DNA from: an uncultured Bacteroidaceae bacterium
GTDB lineage: Bacteria > Bacteroidota > Bacteroidia > Bacteroidales > Bacteroidaceae
Direction: 5' to 3'
DNA length: 64,000 bases
Assembly: GCA_905236985.1 (NCBI GenBank)
Contig: CAJORF010000123.1
Location: 62,001-126,000, forward strand
The position numbers and the translations under genes were made by a program. Each line of letters opens with the position of its first letter. Positions within the stretch are counted from its first letter, which is position 1. The notes under the pieces were generated by a model. The model was not told the DNA's origin. It saw only the letters and a program-made list of their open reading frames with translations, and did no database searches. This document shows, in pieces, positions 33,801 to 41,209 of the stretch.

Positions 33801-34942
33801 CCTTCAGTTGATGAGGTTATTTCTATTGATTTGCTCTCACTATCACCCTCAATTGTAGCGAACACTGCATAATAAGTAACATCGCTGGTTCCCATTGTTG
33901 CAGAGGTCACGAATGTGGGAGCCTCGTCTGTTACACCGCTGATAGCGTCTGCTACCCAACCTACGAAGGTCTTACCATCTGTATCGGCAGGATCTGCGGG
34001 GAATGTAATGTCTGCACCCTCTTCAAATTCTTCTGTTGAAGTAGTTCCGTTGACAGAGAATGTAGCGTTGTGTGTGGGAATAGGTGTGCTGTCGGTGACT
34101 GTCACGGTGAAGGTTACAGAGCCAGCCTTGTAGGTGTCGTCGGCAGCCTGGTTGACGGTAACGGTTTGCGGACCGTTGGTCACAGCAAATGGAGTGACGG
34201 ATATCGTCTTCGCATCATTGTCAACATAGCAACTCACATCATATTGGCCAGCCTCCACCGATACTTCACCCGTGCTCGAGGTCGTGTAGTGGATGGTCTG
34301 AGCTGTAGCGTTGTTATAGAGGTCAAACTCAAGCTCAATAGGAGCTCCAGTCAATGCGAGATCACAGGCAGTGAGAGAACTCCCGCCAGAATTATCATAA
34401 AGGTATTCAACTTTTGAAATAGTTACGAATCCATTTGCGCTTCCCGATGCACAGTCGAATTCAATCTGGTAATATAAGTTTTCTGTAGGGGAAGGCAGCG
34501 TTACTGATTGGAGTCCTGTTTCTTTTGAAAAAGAACCAATTTCTGTCCAAGAAGAATTATTACTGCTTGTAAATAATTTGATGCTATTTACTTTATCAGC
34601 AGTAATTGCATCAATAGTTATGGCAACACTGGATATAGCTTTATCAATGGATTCTTTAGTCGTGATAATACCAGTGGATGCATAATTCTTTCGACCACAT
34701 TTGATTTGACCATTCCAACCATTATTGTTGTTGTTAAATGCCATAACTGTTACGGCGAAACCATTATTTGTGGCTTCAAATGATCCAGTGTAGCTGAAAT
34801 TCTTAGGATTGTAACCAGTTCCAAAGAGAGCTGTTTTGTAAACAACCTCTTCTGCCCACGCCCCGGCACTTCCGAGCAGCGTGATCATAGCTAGCAGTAG
34901 CAATCTGCGTAGCTTTGTTAATTCAAGTAGTTTTTGTTTCAT
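30875..34942 (-). CDS. Large secreted multi-domain adhesin-like protein
   Basis: A 1355-residue exported protein with signal peptide LRRLLLLAMITLLGSAGAWA (about 12-31). It contains several beta-sandwich repeats: two similar GxGxLxxxVINY/SKVEYLYD-type units, an InlB-like unit (DGKTFVGWVADAISGV), Ig-like units around VTYYAVFA and SASYTLTVTDNR, and an OB-like part with YCTSNRLFIRDASGALLIYNSG that resembles the DUF5689/nuclease-associated OB folds of Bacteroidetes. It ends VYDLAGRRVARPIRGIYIVN-type, a type-IX-secretion-like tail. No catalytic site was recognised; adhesion or scaffold is a guess. The gene is visibly AT-richer than its neighbours. A good promoter sits at 35040-35071. Confidence 0.75.
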   Translation of the reverse strand: MKQKLLELTKLRRLLLLAMITLLGSAGAWAEEVVYKTALFGTGYNPKNFSYTGSFEATNNGFAVTVMAFNNNNNGWNGQIKCGRKNYASTGIITTKESIDKAISSVAITIDAITADKVNSIKLFTSSNNSSWTEIGSFSKETGLQSVTLPSPTENLYYQIEFDCASGSANGFVTISKVEYLYDNSGGSSLTACDLALTGAPIELEFDLYNNATAQTIHYTTSSTGEVSVEAGQYDVSCYVDNDAKTISVTPFAVTNGPQTVTVNQAADDTYKAGSVTFTVTVTDSTPIPTHNATFSVNGTTSTEEFEEGADITFPADPADTDGKTFVGWVADAISGVTDEAPTFVTSATMGTSDVTYYAVFATIEGDSESKSIEITSSTEGVPTSYGTAKTFSECTFGGVKFQVMQMYNNNKLQWRAAGNNNGTGTMYNSESLNKIESIVLTYNEGDSNHNFSLKIGDSANPTGGTSITPSTNGMVCTFDCSSYDYDFFVLTNGSGAGYLDKLVINYSIGSSTISGYCTNVVADTRQDSELAFSDSEANASIGTAFTAPTLNTAEGFNGTVEYSSSDETVAQVMDIETGELRIVGGGTTVITATFAGNDDFKAGSASYTLTVTDNRIATTMAFAQPTVTIDVNDIASFTGQLPTVKNIDGADVEYEISDMLSDVYFETDPEFDSQNIISDMDNNSGEFNLSGNLGTVTIIAHYRGSDTYKPCEASYTITVESVLENIAAFKAIDNDATATFRLTNAQVLYCTSNRLFIRDASGALLIYNSGLSYQANQILNGKLTAQKTTYRGQVETTGTIDGSNIVATDGGTAADPVAVTVEEATSNYATHDADLVQFSAANISSGLLTDGTVGSVTVYQNNFGTSFEFDANKEYDVVGILGIYNSTVQVYPISVTEVAAPVVPNITLSSTAIEAPTAGADGTLPVTYNNITNVAAEVYFCDADGNSATYDWIDAEINDNNNVEYVIDANTGEARTAYFKVYALDDDENDIYSELVTVSQAAYVAPVEKATYALYTGALVEGDYLIVYNGYAMNTTVENNRLQYAEVTPQNDEISTDNASIVWHIAPSGDNWTIYNADADAYAAGTGVKNKAQMLADGTDEMALWTVSGTETYDFVNVANAATNVNAYLRNNGTYGFACYAEGTGGALSLYKKVDYSRTIAAIGNWGTICLPNAASISGAQLYTINGVDNKENPTTFYLDEVTGMTEAGKAYIFKATATTIYASYSGDAVTEAVAAADNSGLAGNITNVAFAITDAQGAPTTTGENPYVIKDGQVCKAGTNVKCGAYKGYIDLNEVPTANTGSVKLFIDGFDGIEGIENGIVGKDSVVYDLAGRRVARPIRGIYIVNGKKVLVK

Positions 34943-35039
34943 TTCTTTTTTGGTTTTTAATAAGTTTATAAAAAGATGAGTGAGTGCTGTTGTAAGGTTC
35001 GGTGCGCAAAAACGCGGACTTGCTAACCCAAATCAGGTG

Positions 35040-35071
35040 CAAAATTAGGCATTTTAGTCTTTTGAAGCAAA
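35040..35071 (-). promoter_or_regulatory. Bacteroidetes-type promoter for the large secreted protein
   Basis: Minus-strand TTTG (35071-35068) and TAATTTTG (35047-35040) are separated by 20 bases. The start codon is 97 bases downstream, leaving a leader of about 90 bases. Confidence 0.65.
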
Positions 35072-35380
35072 TAATTATCCTCTTTTTTTTAATTTTTGTG
35101 ATAATTTTGTTATCTTTCATCGCTTTTGTGTTACGTGGTACAATATTCTAGGCCCTTAGCATACATTCTAGTCTCTATGCATACTTTTGGCTTGTTCATT
35201 TTTCCCGTTGTTCCCATAATTCCCATTGTTCTGATTGTTGTCTTCCCTTGGTGCTACGATGTCTCATTGCTATCCAATCAAAGCATCAATTTTGGGGTTC
35301 TTGTTTGATAATAGTCAAGTAATTGTTAGTAAAGGATGGTAAAATACACATAAAAGATGGAAATTTATAACAAAAAGTAC
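35072..35380. other. Gene-free spacer before guaA with a 20-base tandem repeat
   Basis: ATTCTAGGCCCTTAGCATAC (35145-35164) is followed directly by ATTCTAGTCTCTATGCATAC (35165-35184), matching at 16 of 20 positions. The rest holds TTCCC.TTGTTCCCAT-like low-complexity sequence near 35200-35250. A hydrophobic ORF can be read across it but looks like a product of that low complexity. No RNA gene was recognised. Confidence 0.55.
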
Positions 35381-35388
35381 TAACTTTG
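35381..35388 (+). promoter_or_regulatory. Likely -7 box for guaA
   Basis: TAACTTTG matches TAnnTTTG and is 33 bases before the chosen guaA start. A -33 TTTG is not evident. Confidence 0.5.
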
Positions 35389-35421
35389 TACAGAATTTTA
35401 AGCAAAGAGTTACTGATTACA

Positions 35422-36987
35422 ATGCAACAGAAAATAATTATTCTGGATTTCGGTTCGCAGACCACACAGCTCATAGGCCGTCGTGTCAGGGAAATGGATA
35501 CGTTCTGCGAGATTCTGCCTTACAACAAATTTCCTCAGCATGATGAAGGTGTCATTGGCGTGATACTGAGCGGCTCGCCCCTGTCGGTTTATGACGAGGA
35601 TGCTTTCCGTGTGGATTTCAGCCAGTTTGTGGGCAAGTATCCCGTGTTAGGCATCTGCTATGGTGCTCAGCTGATGGCTTACGAGGGTGGTGGAAAGGTA
35701 GAGCCAGCTGGCAGCCGTGAGTACGGACGGGCTCATCTGAAGCAGTTCGATTCCACCGACCGTCTATTCAAGGGGCTTGAGAAGGACTCTCAGGTGTGGA
35801 TGAGCCACGGTGACACCATTACTGCTTTGCCTGCTGGCTGCCACTGCATCGCCTCCACAGAGGATGTGCGATATGCAGCTTACGCCAATCCCGAGAAACG
35901 CATCTGGGCAGTGCAATACCATCCCGAGGTGCATCACTCGTTGCAGGGATTTCAGCTCTTGAAGAATTTCGTGGTAGATATTTGTGGCAGCCGTCAGGAA
36001 TGGAGCGCGGCATCATTCGTAGAGACTACCGTCAGGGAGCTGAAGGATCAGCTGGGCAACGACCGCGTCATCCTGGGTTTGAGTGGCGGTGTGGATTCCA
36101 GCGTTTGTGCTACCTTGCTGCATCGCGCTATTGGGAGCAACCTCACCTGTATCTTTGTGGATCACGGTATGTTGCGCAAGGATGAGTTCAGCAAGGTCAT
36201 GGAGGCATACACGGGCTTGGGATTGAATGTCGTTGGTGTGGATGCCAGCGAGAAGTTCTTCAGCGACCTGCAGGGCGTGGAGGATCCAGAACAGAAGCGC
36301 AAGATCATCGGCAGGGACTTCATCGAAGTGTTTGATGCTGAGGCCAAGAAGATTGTCACCAGCCAATCGTCGAATAGTCCATGTCGCTGGCTGGCCCAGG
36401 GAACCATCTACCCCGACCGCATCGAGAGCCTGAACATCACGGGTAAGGTCATCAAGAGCCACCACAATGTGGGTGGTCTGCCCGAGGAGATGCACCTGCA
36501 GCTGTGCGAGCCGCTGAAATGGCTGTTCAAGGATGAGGTGCGCAGAGTGGGGCGTCAATTGGGTATGCCGGAGCGACTCATCAAGCGTCATCCGTTCCCA
36601 GGCCCTGGCTTGTCGGTGAGAATCCTGGGTGAAATCACTCGTGAGAAGGTGCGTGTGCTGCAAGAGGCTGATGACATCTACATCGAGGCGATGCACCATT
36701 ACATCTGCGAGGATGGAGAGCCCTTATATGACAAGGTGTGGCAGGCTGGCGTCATCCTGCTCAGCAAGGTGAAAAGTGTGGGGGTGATGGGCGATGAGCG
36801 TACATACGAGCATCCTGTGGCTTTGCGTGCGGTCACCAGCATGGATGCCATGACGGCAGACTGGGCTCATCTGCCCTATGACTTCCTGGCGAAGGTGTCG
36901 AACGACATCATCAATAAGGTGAAGGGCGTGAACCGTGTCTGCTACGACATTTCTTCCAAACCGCCAGCCACGATTGAGTGGGAGTAG
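35422..36987 (+). CDS. guaA: GMP synthase (glutamine-hydrolysing)
   Basis: A 521-residue enzyme that aminates XMP to GMP using glutamine and ATP. I start it at 35422, [13 protein letters not shown], where the family normally begins; the open frame to 35386 would cross the promoter leader. The class I amidotransferase domain has the nucleophile in GICYGAQL (about residue 83) and the QYHPEVHH triad histidine (about 170). The ATP-pyrophosphatase motif [11 protein letters not shown] is at about 216-226. The dimerisation domain ends in the conserved PPATIEWE. Prephenate dehydratase follows 41 bases later and is probably on the same transcript. Confidence 0.95.
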   Translation: MQQKIIILDFGSQTTQLIGRRVREMDTFCEILPYNKFPQHDEGVIGVILSGSPLSVYDEDAFRVDFSQFVGKYPVLGICYGAQLMAYEGGGKVEPAGSREYGRAHLKQFDSTDRLFKGLEKDSQVWMSHGDTITALPAGCHCIASTEDVRYAAYANPEKRIWAVQYHPEVHHSLQGFQLLKNFVVDICGSRQEWSAASFVETTVRELKDQLGNDRVILGLSGGVDSSVCATLLHRAIGSNLTCIFVDHGMLRKDEFSKVMEAYTGLGLNVVGVDASEKFFSDLQGVEDPEQKRKIIGRDFIEVFDAEAKKIVTSQSSNSPCRWLAQGTIYPDRIESLNITGKVIKSHHNVGGLPEEMHLQLCEPLKWLFKDEVRRVGRQLGMPERLIKRHPFPGPGLSVRILGEITREKVRVLQEADDIYIEAMHHYICEDGEPLYDKVWQAGVILLSKVKSVGVMGDERTYEHPVALRAVTSMDAMTADWAHLPYDFLAKVSNDIINKVKGVNRVCYDISSKPPATIEWE

Positions 36988-37028
36988 GCATCCTTATTTC
37001 TGTCATCCATATCACATTCAACTGCATC

Positions 37029-37871
37029 ATGAAAAGAATAGCCATTCAGGGTCATATCGGTTCGTTCCACGACATTGCCTCCCATCTTTACTTCGAGGGT
37101 GAGCAGATACAGCTCATCTGCTGCGCAACGTTCGAGGAGGTGTTTGCCGCGATGGGTCAAGACCCGACGGTCATCGGTTTATTGGCCATAGAGAACACGA
37201 TAGCAGGCTCGCTGCTACATAACTACGAGTTGCTGCGCGACTCGGGCACCAGCATCGTGGGCGAGCACAAACTGCACATCTCGCATTGCATCTGCTGTCT
37301 GCCCGATGACGACTGGGAGACGATTACCGAGGTTCATTCACATCCTGTCGCCCTCATGCAATGCCGCGAGTTTTTGTCTCAACATGCTTCGCTGAAGGTT
37401 GTGGAGGGCGGCGATACGGCAGGCTCTGCGAAGATGATTGCCGAGGAGGGCAGACGTGGTTGGGCTGCCATCTGCCATGCCGAGGCTGCTCGGCTCTATG
37501 GCCTGAAGGTGCTCGAGGATCATATTGAGGACAATAAGCACAACTTCACACGCTTCCTCGTCATCTCGAACCCGAACAAGGCCGACCTGCTGCGCCCATT
37601 GACGGAGACGAACAAGTCGAGCATCGTCTTCTCGCTGCCCCACGAGCAAGGCTCTCTGGCTCATGTGCTTGCCATCCTCTCGTTCTACAGGCTCAACCTG
37701 ACAAAGATTCAGTCGTTGCCCATCATCGGACGCGAATGGGAATACCTCTTCTACGTTGATCTCATGTACGACGACCTGACGCGCTATCGACAGGCCATAG
37801 ATGCCATCATTCCCCTCATCAAGGACTTCAAGATCTTAGGGGAATACCAGAATGGGCGTCAGACGATGTAG
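37029..37871 (+). CDS. pheA: Prephenate dehydratase with ACT domain
   Basis: A 280-residue enzyme of phenylalanine synthesis converting prephenate to phenylpyruvate. The start MKRIAIQGHIGSFHDIA is standard; an in-frame start at 36978 overlaps guaA and is unlikely. The catalytic TRF motif is in HNFTRFLVIS (about residue 172), and GLLAIENTIAGSL matches the prephenate-binding region. The C-terminal ACT domain contains EQGSLAHVLAIL followed by NLTKIQSLPI, where the usual ESRP is QSLP, as I recall for other Bacteroidales. There is no chorismate mutase domain. The gene ends 13 bases before the convergent PPOX-type gene. Confidence 0.93.
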   Translation: MKRIAIQGHIGSFHDIASHLYFEGEQIQLICCATFEEVFAAMGQDPTVIGLLAIENTIAGSLLHNYELLRDSGTSIVGEHKLHISHCICCLPDDDWETITEVHSHPVALMQCREFLSQHASLKVVEGGDTAGSAKMIAEEGRRGWAAICHAEAARLYGLKVLEDHIEDNKHNFTRFLVISNPNKADLLRPLTETNKSSIVFSLPHEQGSLAHVLAILSFYRLNLTKIQSLPIIGREWEYLFYVDLMYDDLTRYRQAIDAIIPLIKDFKILGEYQNGRQTM

Positions 37872-37884
37872 GTCGTGACCTTCC

Positions 37885-38385
37885 CTAAAACTTCACGCGC
37901 TTCACTTCGCCCTGGAAGGTGAAGAAGCGGGCTTCACCGTCGGCGATGTAGGGGGTGACGAAGTTGCCGTCGTTGGCGGAGTACATGCGGCCTAACGCCT
38001 TGTTGCGGTCGAGGATGGTCTGACGTATCTCGGCATTGTCCTCATCTACGAGGCGTCCGCTGATGCGTATCCATTGGGAGTAGTCGGGCTTCAAGGCACA
38101 GATCTCAAAGCGCCCCTGGTTGGCTTCCAACTGTTTATATACATCTTTCTTGCGTCCTGTGGTCAGATAGAGCTTGCCATTGACGATCTCTGCAACGCCG
38201 AAGGGGCGTACACGGGGCTGATTGCCCTCAGACGTTGCGATGAAAAACACACGACACTCCTTCAGGAATGTAGCTACCTCGTTCAAATTCTGTTCCATAT
38301 TCTTTTCGCTGGTTTCATTTTTTACTTGTGCCATTGAGATGGCTGCCATCAGCAAGGCGAATGACAATGCAAATAGTTTCTTCAT
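37885..38385 (-). CDS. Exported PPOX-like flavin-binding protein
   Basis: A 166-residue protein of the pyridoxamine 5'-phosphate oxidase-like split-barrel superfamily. The core begins MEQNLNEVATFLKECRVFFI (from about residue 30) and continues ATSEGNQPRVRPFGVAEIV, LYLTTGRKKDVYKQL and WIRISGRLV, the usual order for general-stress/FMN-binding members. In front of it is MKKLFALSFALLMAAISMAQ, which looks like a cleavable signal peptide. Relatives are normally cytosolic and begin at the core, so the gene may encode a periplasmic form, or the true start may be the internal methionine at the core. The substrate is unknown. Confidence 0.8.
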   Translation of the reverse strand: MKKLFALSFALLMAAISMAQVKNETSEKNMEQNLNEVATFLKECRVFFIATSEGNQPRVRPFGVAEIVNGKLYLTTGRKKDVYKQLEANQGRFEICALKPDYSQWIRISGRLVDEDNAEIRQTILDRNKALGRMYSANDGNFVTPYIADGEARFFTFQGEVKRVKF

Positions 38386-38421
38386 ACTTGTTTATGTTTT
38401 ATTTGTAAATAAGAATCAGTG

Positions 38422-41193
38422 CTATTTAACCAGGTGGACGTCACACTGCGGGAATGGGATGGAGATGCCGGCAGCCTGGAGGGACTCGTAGATGACTTCC
38501 TTGGCGCGATCGACGTAACCGATGCGCTCGGCCACGAGGACGTACTGCTTGACACCGACCTCGACGGCGCTGTCGCTCATATTGGACACGATCACATAGA
38601 TGCCATACTTGGGATCGACAATCTCGCGTCCGTAGTGGTCCTTGGTGCGCATCTTCTGCATGCCATCGACGAGCACTTGACGAACACGTGTGAGGTCGGT
38701 TCCGTAGGCTACTCCGACGACGATGGTGGTGAGCTCGTAGGCGTTGTTGCGGGTGAGGTTGTTGAAGTTCTTGCCGAAGAGGGAGGCGTTGAGGAATGAC
38801 ATCTCGGTGCCGTCGATGGTTTCGACCTGTACGCACTGGTAGTTGACGGCAGTGACCTTGCCTCGCACGCCCTCACACTCGATCCAGTCGCCGACGCGTA
38901 GGCGTCCGCCCATGATCTGAATGCCGTAGATGAAGTTGTTGATGATGTCCTTGAGGGCGAGACCGATACCAGCCGACAGACCACCGGCGACCAGACCTAA
39001 CGAACCTGTGGGCACGCGCCATACGGCGACGACCACCAAAGCGTAGGACATCCACACGACAACGGAGATGATGCTGTTGGCGAGCGAGAGGTTGATCTCG
39101 TTGGCGCGGATGTTGGTGCGCTTGTGCTTCTGCATGAAGATGGTGTAGCGTGCGTAGCGCCAGATGGTGTGGATGGCACGGCTGACGTAGCGGAGCACGA
39201 ACAGCAGGATGAGGAGGTTGACGATGCTCTTGGCGGAGATGGTGAACGCCTGGCTGCCGTCTTTCTCGATGTACTGCACGAAGGGGTTACGGTAGGCATC
39301 AACGAAGATGTCGGTGAAGTCGAAGACGTTGAGGGACAGACGTATGCAGGCTGGTAGTGAGAGCAGGACGAGGATGGGGATGACTACTTCCTTGATGAGG
39401 TTGTAGAACCAGGTGGCGCCGAAGAGAAGTGCCTCGCGGTCTTCGCCGGTGACGTAGGTGATGCGTTCGCGCATGGCCTTCACGCGTTTGTCCATCCAAC
39501 GCTCGCGGTAGCGGTTCAAGAGGTCGGAGATGCAGACAATGGTGAGCAGCGCGGCCAGCTGGAAATACCACCAGACGAGGACGAGCAGCGAGGCGAAAGT
39601 GTAGCCGAAGAAGGCGATGGCGAAGGTGATGAGGTAGATGGCCAGCGATATCCAGCCCAGGGTGCTGTCGATGGGGGTGGCCTTGCGGCTGTTCTTGATG
39701 CAGAAGAAGAGCTGTCGCAACACGACCATGAAGAGAATCGGCGGGAAGAGGATGATCATCAGGCGGTCGGGGATGAAGGTGACGCGGCAGAAGATGATGA
39801 AGAAGGCGATGATGATGGTGGGGGTGTAGAGCTGTATGCCATGCCATATCTGCTCGGGCTTGACGCGCAGGAGCACGGAGGCTGAGATGGCGATGAGCAG
39901 CCAGAGGAAGGTGTTGATGTGTGTTACGCCCAGCTGGATGTATTCACCGCCGCCCCATGAGTAGGCAAGTGTCATGAAGTAGATGATGTTGCCCACGAGG
40001 ATGGCCAGGAGCGGGATCTTCTTCATGGTGACGAAGTGCTTGGGCTTGACGAAGCGATGAATCAGCCAGAGGACGAGGAAGCTGAGCATCCAGACGATGG
40101 CCAAGAAGAAGAGCTGTACGATGCAGATGGCGACCAAGAAGATGTTGATGCCCTTTCTGGATATGCCTCTAAAGATGACTTCTTCAGTGTCTTCAGCCTG
40201 CTGGACTGCAGCGGAATCCACGGGATCGATGTCTGCCATTTCTACGACGACCGTGTCATCTCGGATAAAATCGGATACTCCGTATTGATTTCTGATGTCG
40301 GCCTTGGCTTTATCCCAGTAGTAGCTGGGGTGGCTGAGGATCTCCAGGAATGATGTCTGCCCCTCGGAGAAGACGCTATGCTGTAGCTCGCGGTAACGCT
40401 CCTTGGCGTAAGCGTTGGCCTCTTCCATTCGCAAGAAAGCTTCCTGATAATGTGTGCTGTCAGCAATGATGGTGGCGCGGTTGTCGGCGTGAATCTTCAG
40501 GAGTTCGGATGCGTAGAAGATACAGGAGTCGCGGAAAGCCATGCCTACCTCGTCGAGGATGAAGGGTGCAGAGATGGAGTCCAGGGCTTGCGTCTGGAGA
40601 ATCTCGGTGAGCAACTCATCGACATGAAGGCTGTCGTTGTTCTCATGGGGGTTGCTGGCCTTGCCTGCGAGACGCATGACTTCGCTCTCGAGCAACGAGG
40701 CAGAACTTTCGATGTGCTGGTCCAGCGAGTCGTTGTGGTAGAGGAGACTGTCTGGCACTATATCCACCTCAATGTCCTTCATCGCGGGCGGCAGCCGTCG
40801 CAGCGCCTCGATGAGGCGTGCATAGCGGTCGATCTCCATGGTGAGGTCGTTCACGATGCGGTCGTAGGGCCGTCGGTCGTTGTTGAACGCCTTGTAGTCG
40901 GTAGTGATTTTCTTCAAGGCGTATGCCAGGTCGAAGGTCATGTTCTGCTCCTGTGTGTAGAGCAGGATGGAGAGCTCGTTGGACTTGGTGATGACATTGA
41001 TCAGCTTCTGGTGCTGGCGTTGGTAGTCCTCTTCGAAGTGCTGCTGTATCACATCGCGTTGTTCGAAAGCCGAACGCAGCTCCTCGCGCAAGTCCTTCAG
41101 TGTCGTCGTCAGTGGTCGTCCGTTCACGATAGGCCAGAGGGGGAGTGAGAACACTACGATCGCAAAGGCCAGGGTCAGTAGTTTCTTATTCAT
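38422..41193 (-). CDS. Large MscS-family mechanosensitive channel
   Basis: A 923-residue inner-membrane protein. The start at 41193 gives MNKKLLTLAFAIVVFSLPLWPIVNG, a signal peptide; the open frame further upstream lies in the HTCS gene. A periplasmic coiled-coil-rich region (about 30-330) precedes about ten hydrophobic segments, for example IFLVAICIVQLFFLAIVW. The MscS pore and beta domains follow at about 720-920, with GLSAGIGLALKDIINNFIYG and VGDWIECEGVRGKVTAVNYQ. MscK-like large members release solutes upon hypo-osmotic stress. Only 16 bases separate it from the HTCS stop upstream, so it is probably the second gene of that transcript. Confidence 0.88.
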   Translation of the reverse strand: MNKKLLTLAFAIVVFSLPLWPIVNGRPLTTTLKDLREELRSAFEQRDVIQQHFEEDYQRQHQKLINVITKSNELSILLYTQEQNMTFDLAYALKKITTDYKAFNNDRRPYDRIVNDLTMEIDRYARLIEALRRLPPAMKDIEVDIVPDSLLYHNDSLDQHIESSASLLESEVMRLAGKASNPHENNDSLHVDELLTEILQTQALDSISAPFILDEVGMAFRDSCIFYASELLKIHADNRATIIADSTHYQEAFLRMEEANAYAKERYRELQHSVFSEGQTSFLEILSHPSYYWDKAKADIRNQYGVSDFIRDDTVVVEMADIDPVDSAAVQQAEDTEEVIFRGISRKGINIFLVAICIVQLFFLAIVWMLSFLVLWLIHRFVKPKHFVTMKKIPLLAILVGNIIYFMTLAYSWGGGEYIQLGVTHINTFLWLLIAISASVLLRVKPEQIWHGIQLYTPTIIIAFFIIFCRVTFIPDRLMIILFPPILFMVVLRQLFFCIKNSRKATPIDSTLGWISLAIYLITFAIAFFGYTFASLLVLVWWYFQLAALLTIVCISDLLNRYRERWMDKRVKAMRERITYVTGEDREALLFGATWFYNLIKEVVIPILVLLSLPACIRLSLNVFDFTDIFVDAYRNPFVQYIEKDGSQAFTISAKSIVNLLILLFVLRYVSRAIHTIWRYARYTIFMQKHKRTNIRANEINLSLANSIISVVVWMSYALVVVAVWRVPTGSLGLVAGGLSAGIGLALKDIINNFIYGIQIMGGRLRVGDWIECEGVRGKVTAVNYQCVQVETIDGTEMSFLNASLFGKNFNNLTRNNAYELTTIVVGVAYGTDLTRVRQVLVDGMQKMRTKDHYGREIVDPKYGIYVIVSNMSDSAVEVGVKQYVLVAERIGYVDRAKEVIYESLQAAGISIPFPQCDVHLVK

Positions 41194-41209
41194 GACAGTG
41201 AGGGGTTTT

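Noticed and set aside
35126..35308. 60-residue hydrophobic ORF before guaA
   Set aside because: It reads through a 20-base tandem repeat and a TTCCCATTGTT-like low-complexity tract; the hydrophobicity follows from T-rich DNA.
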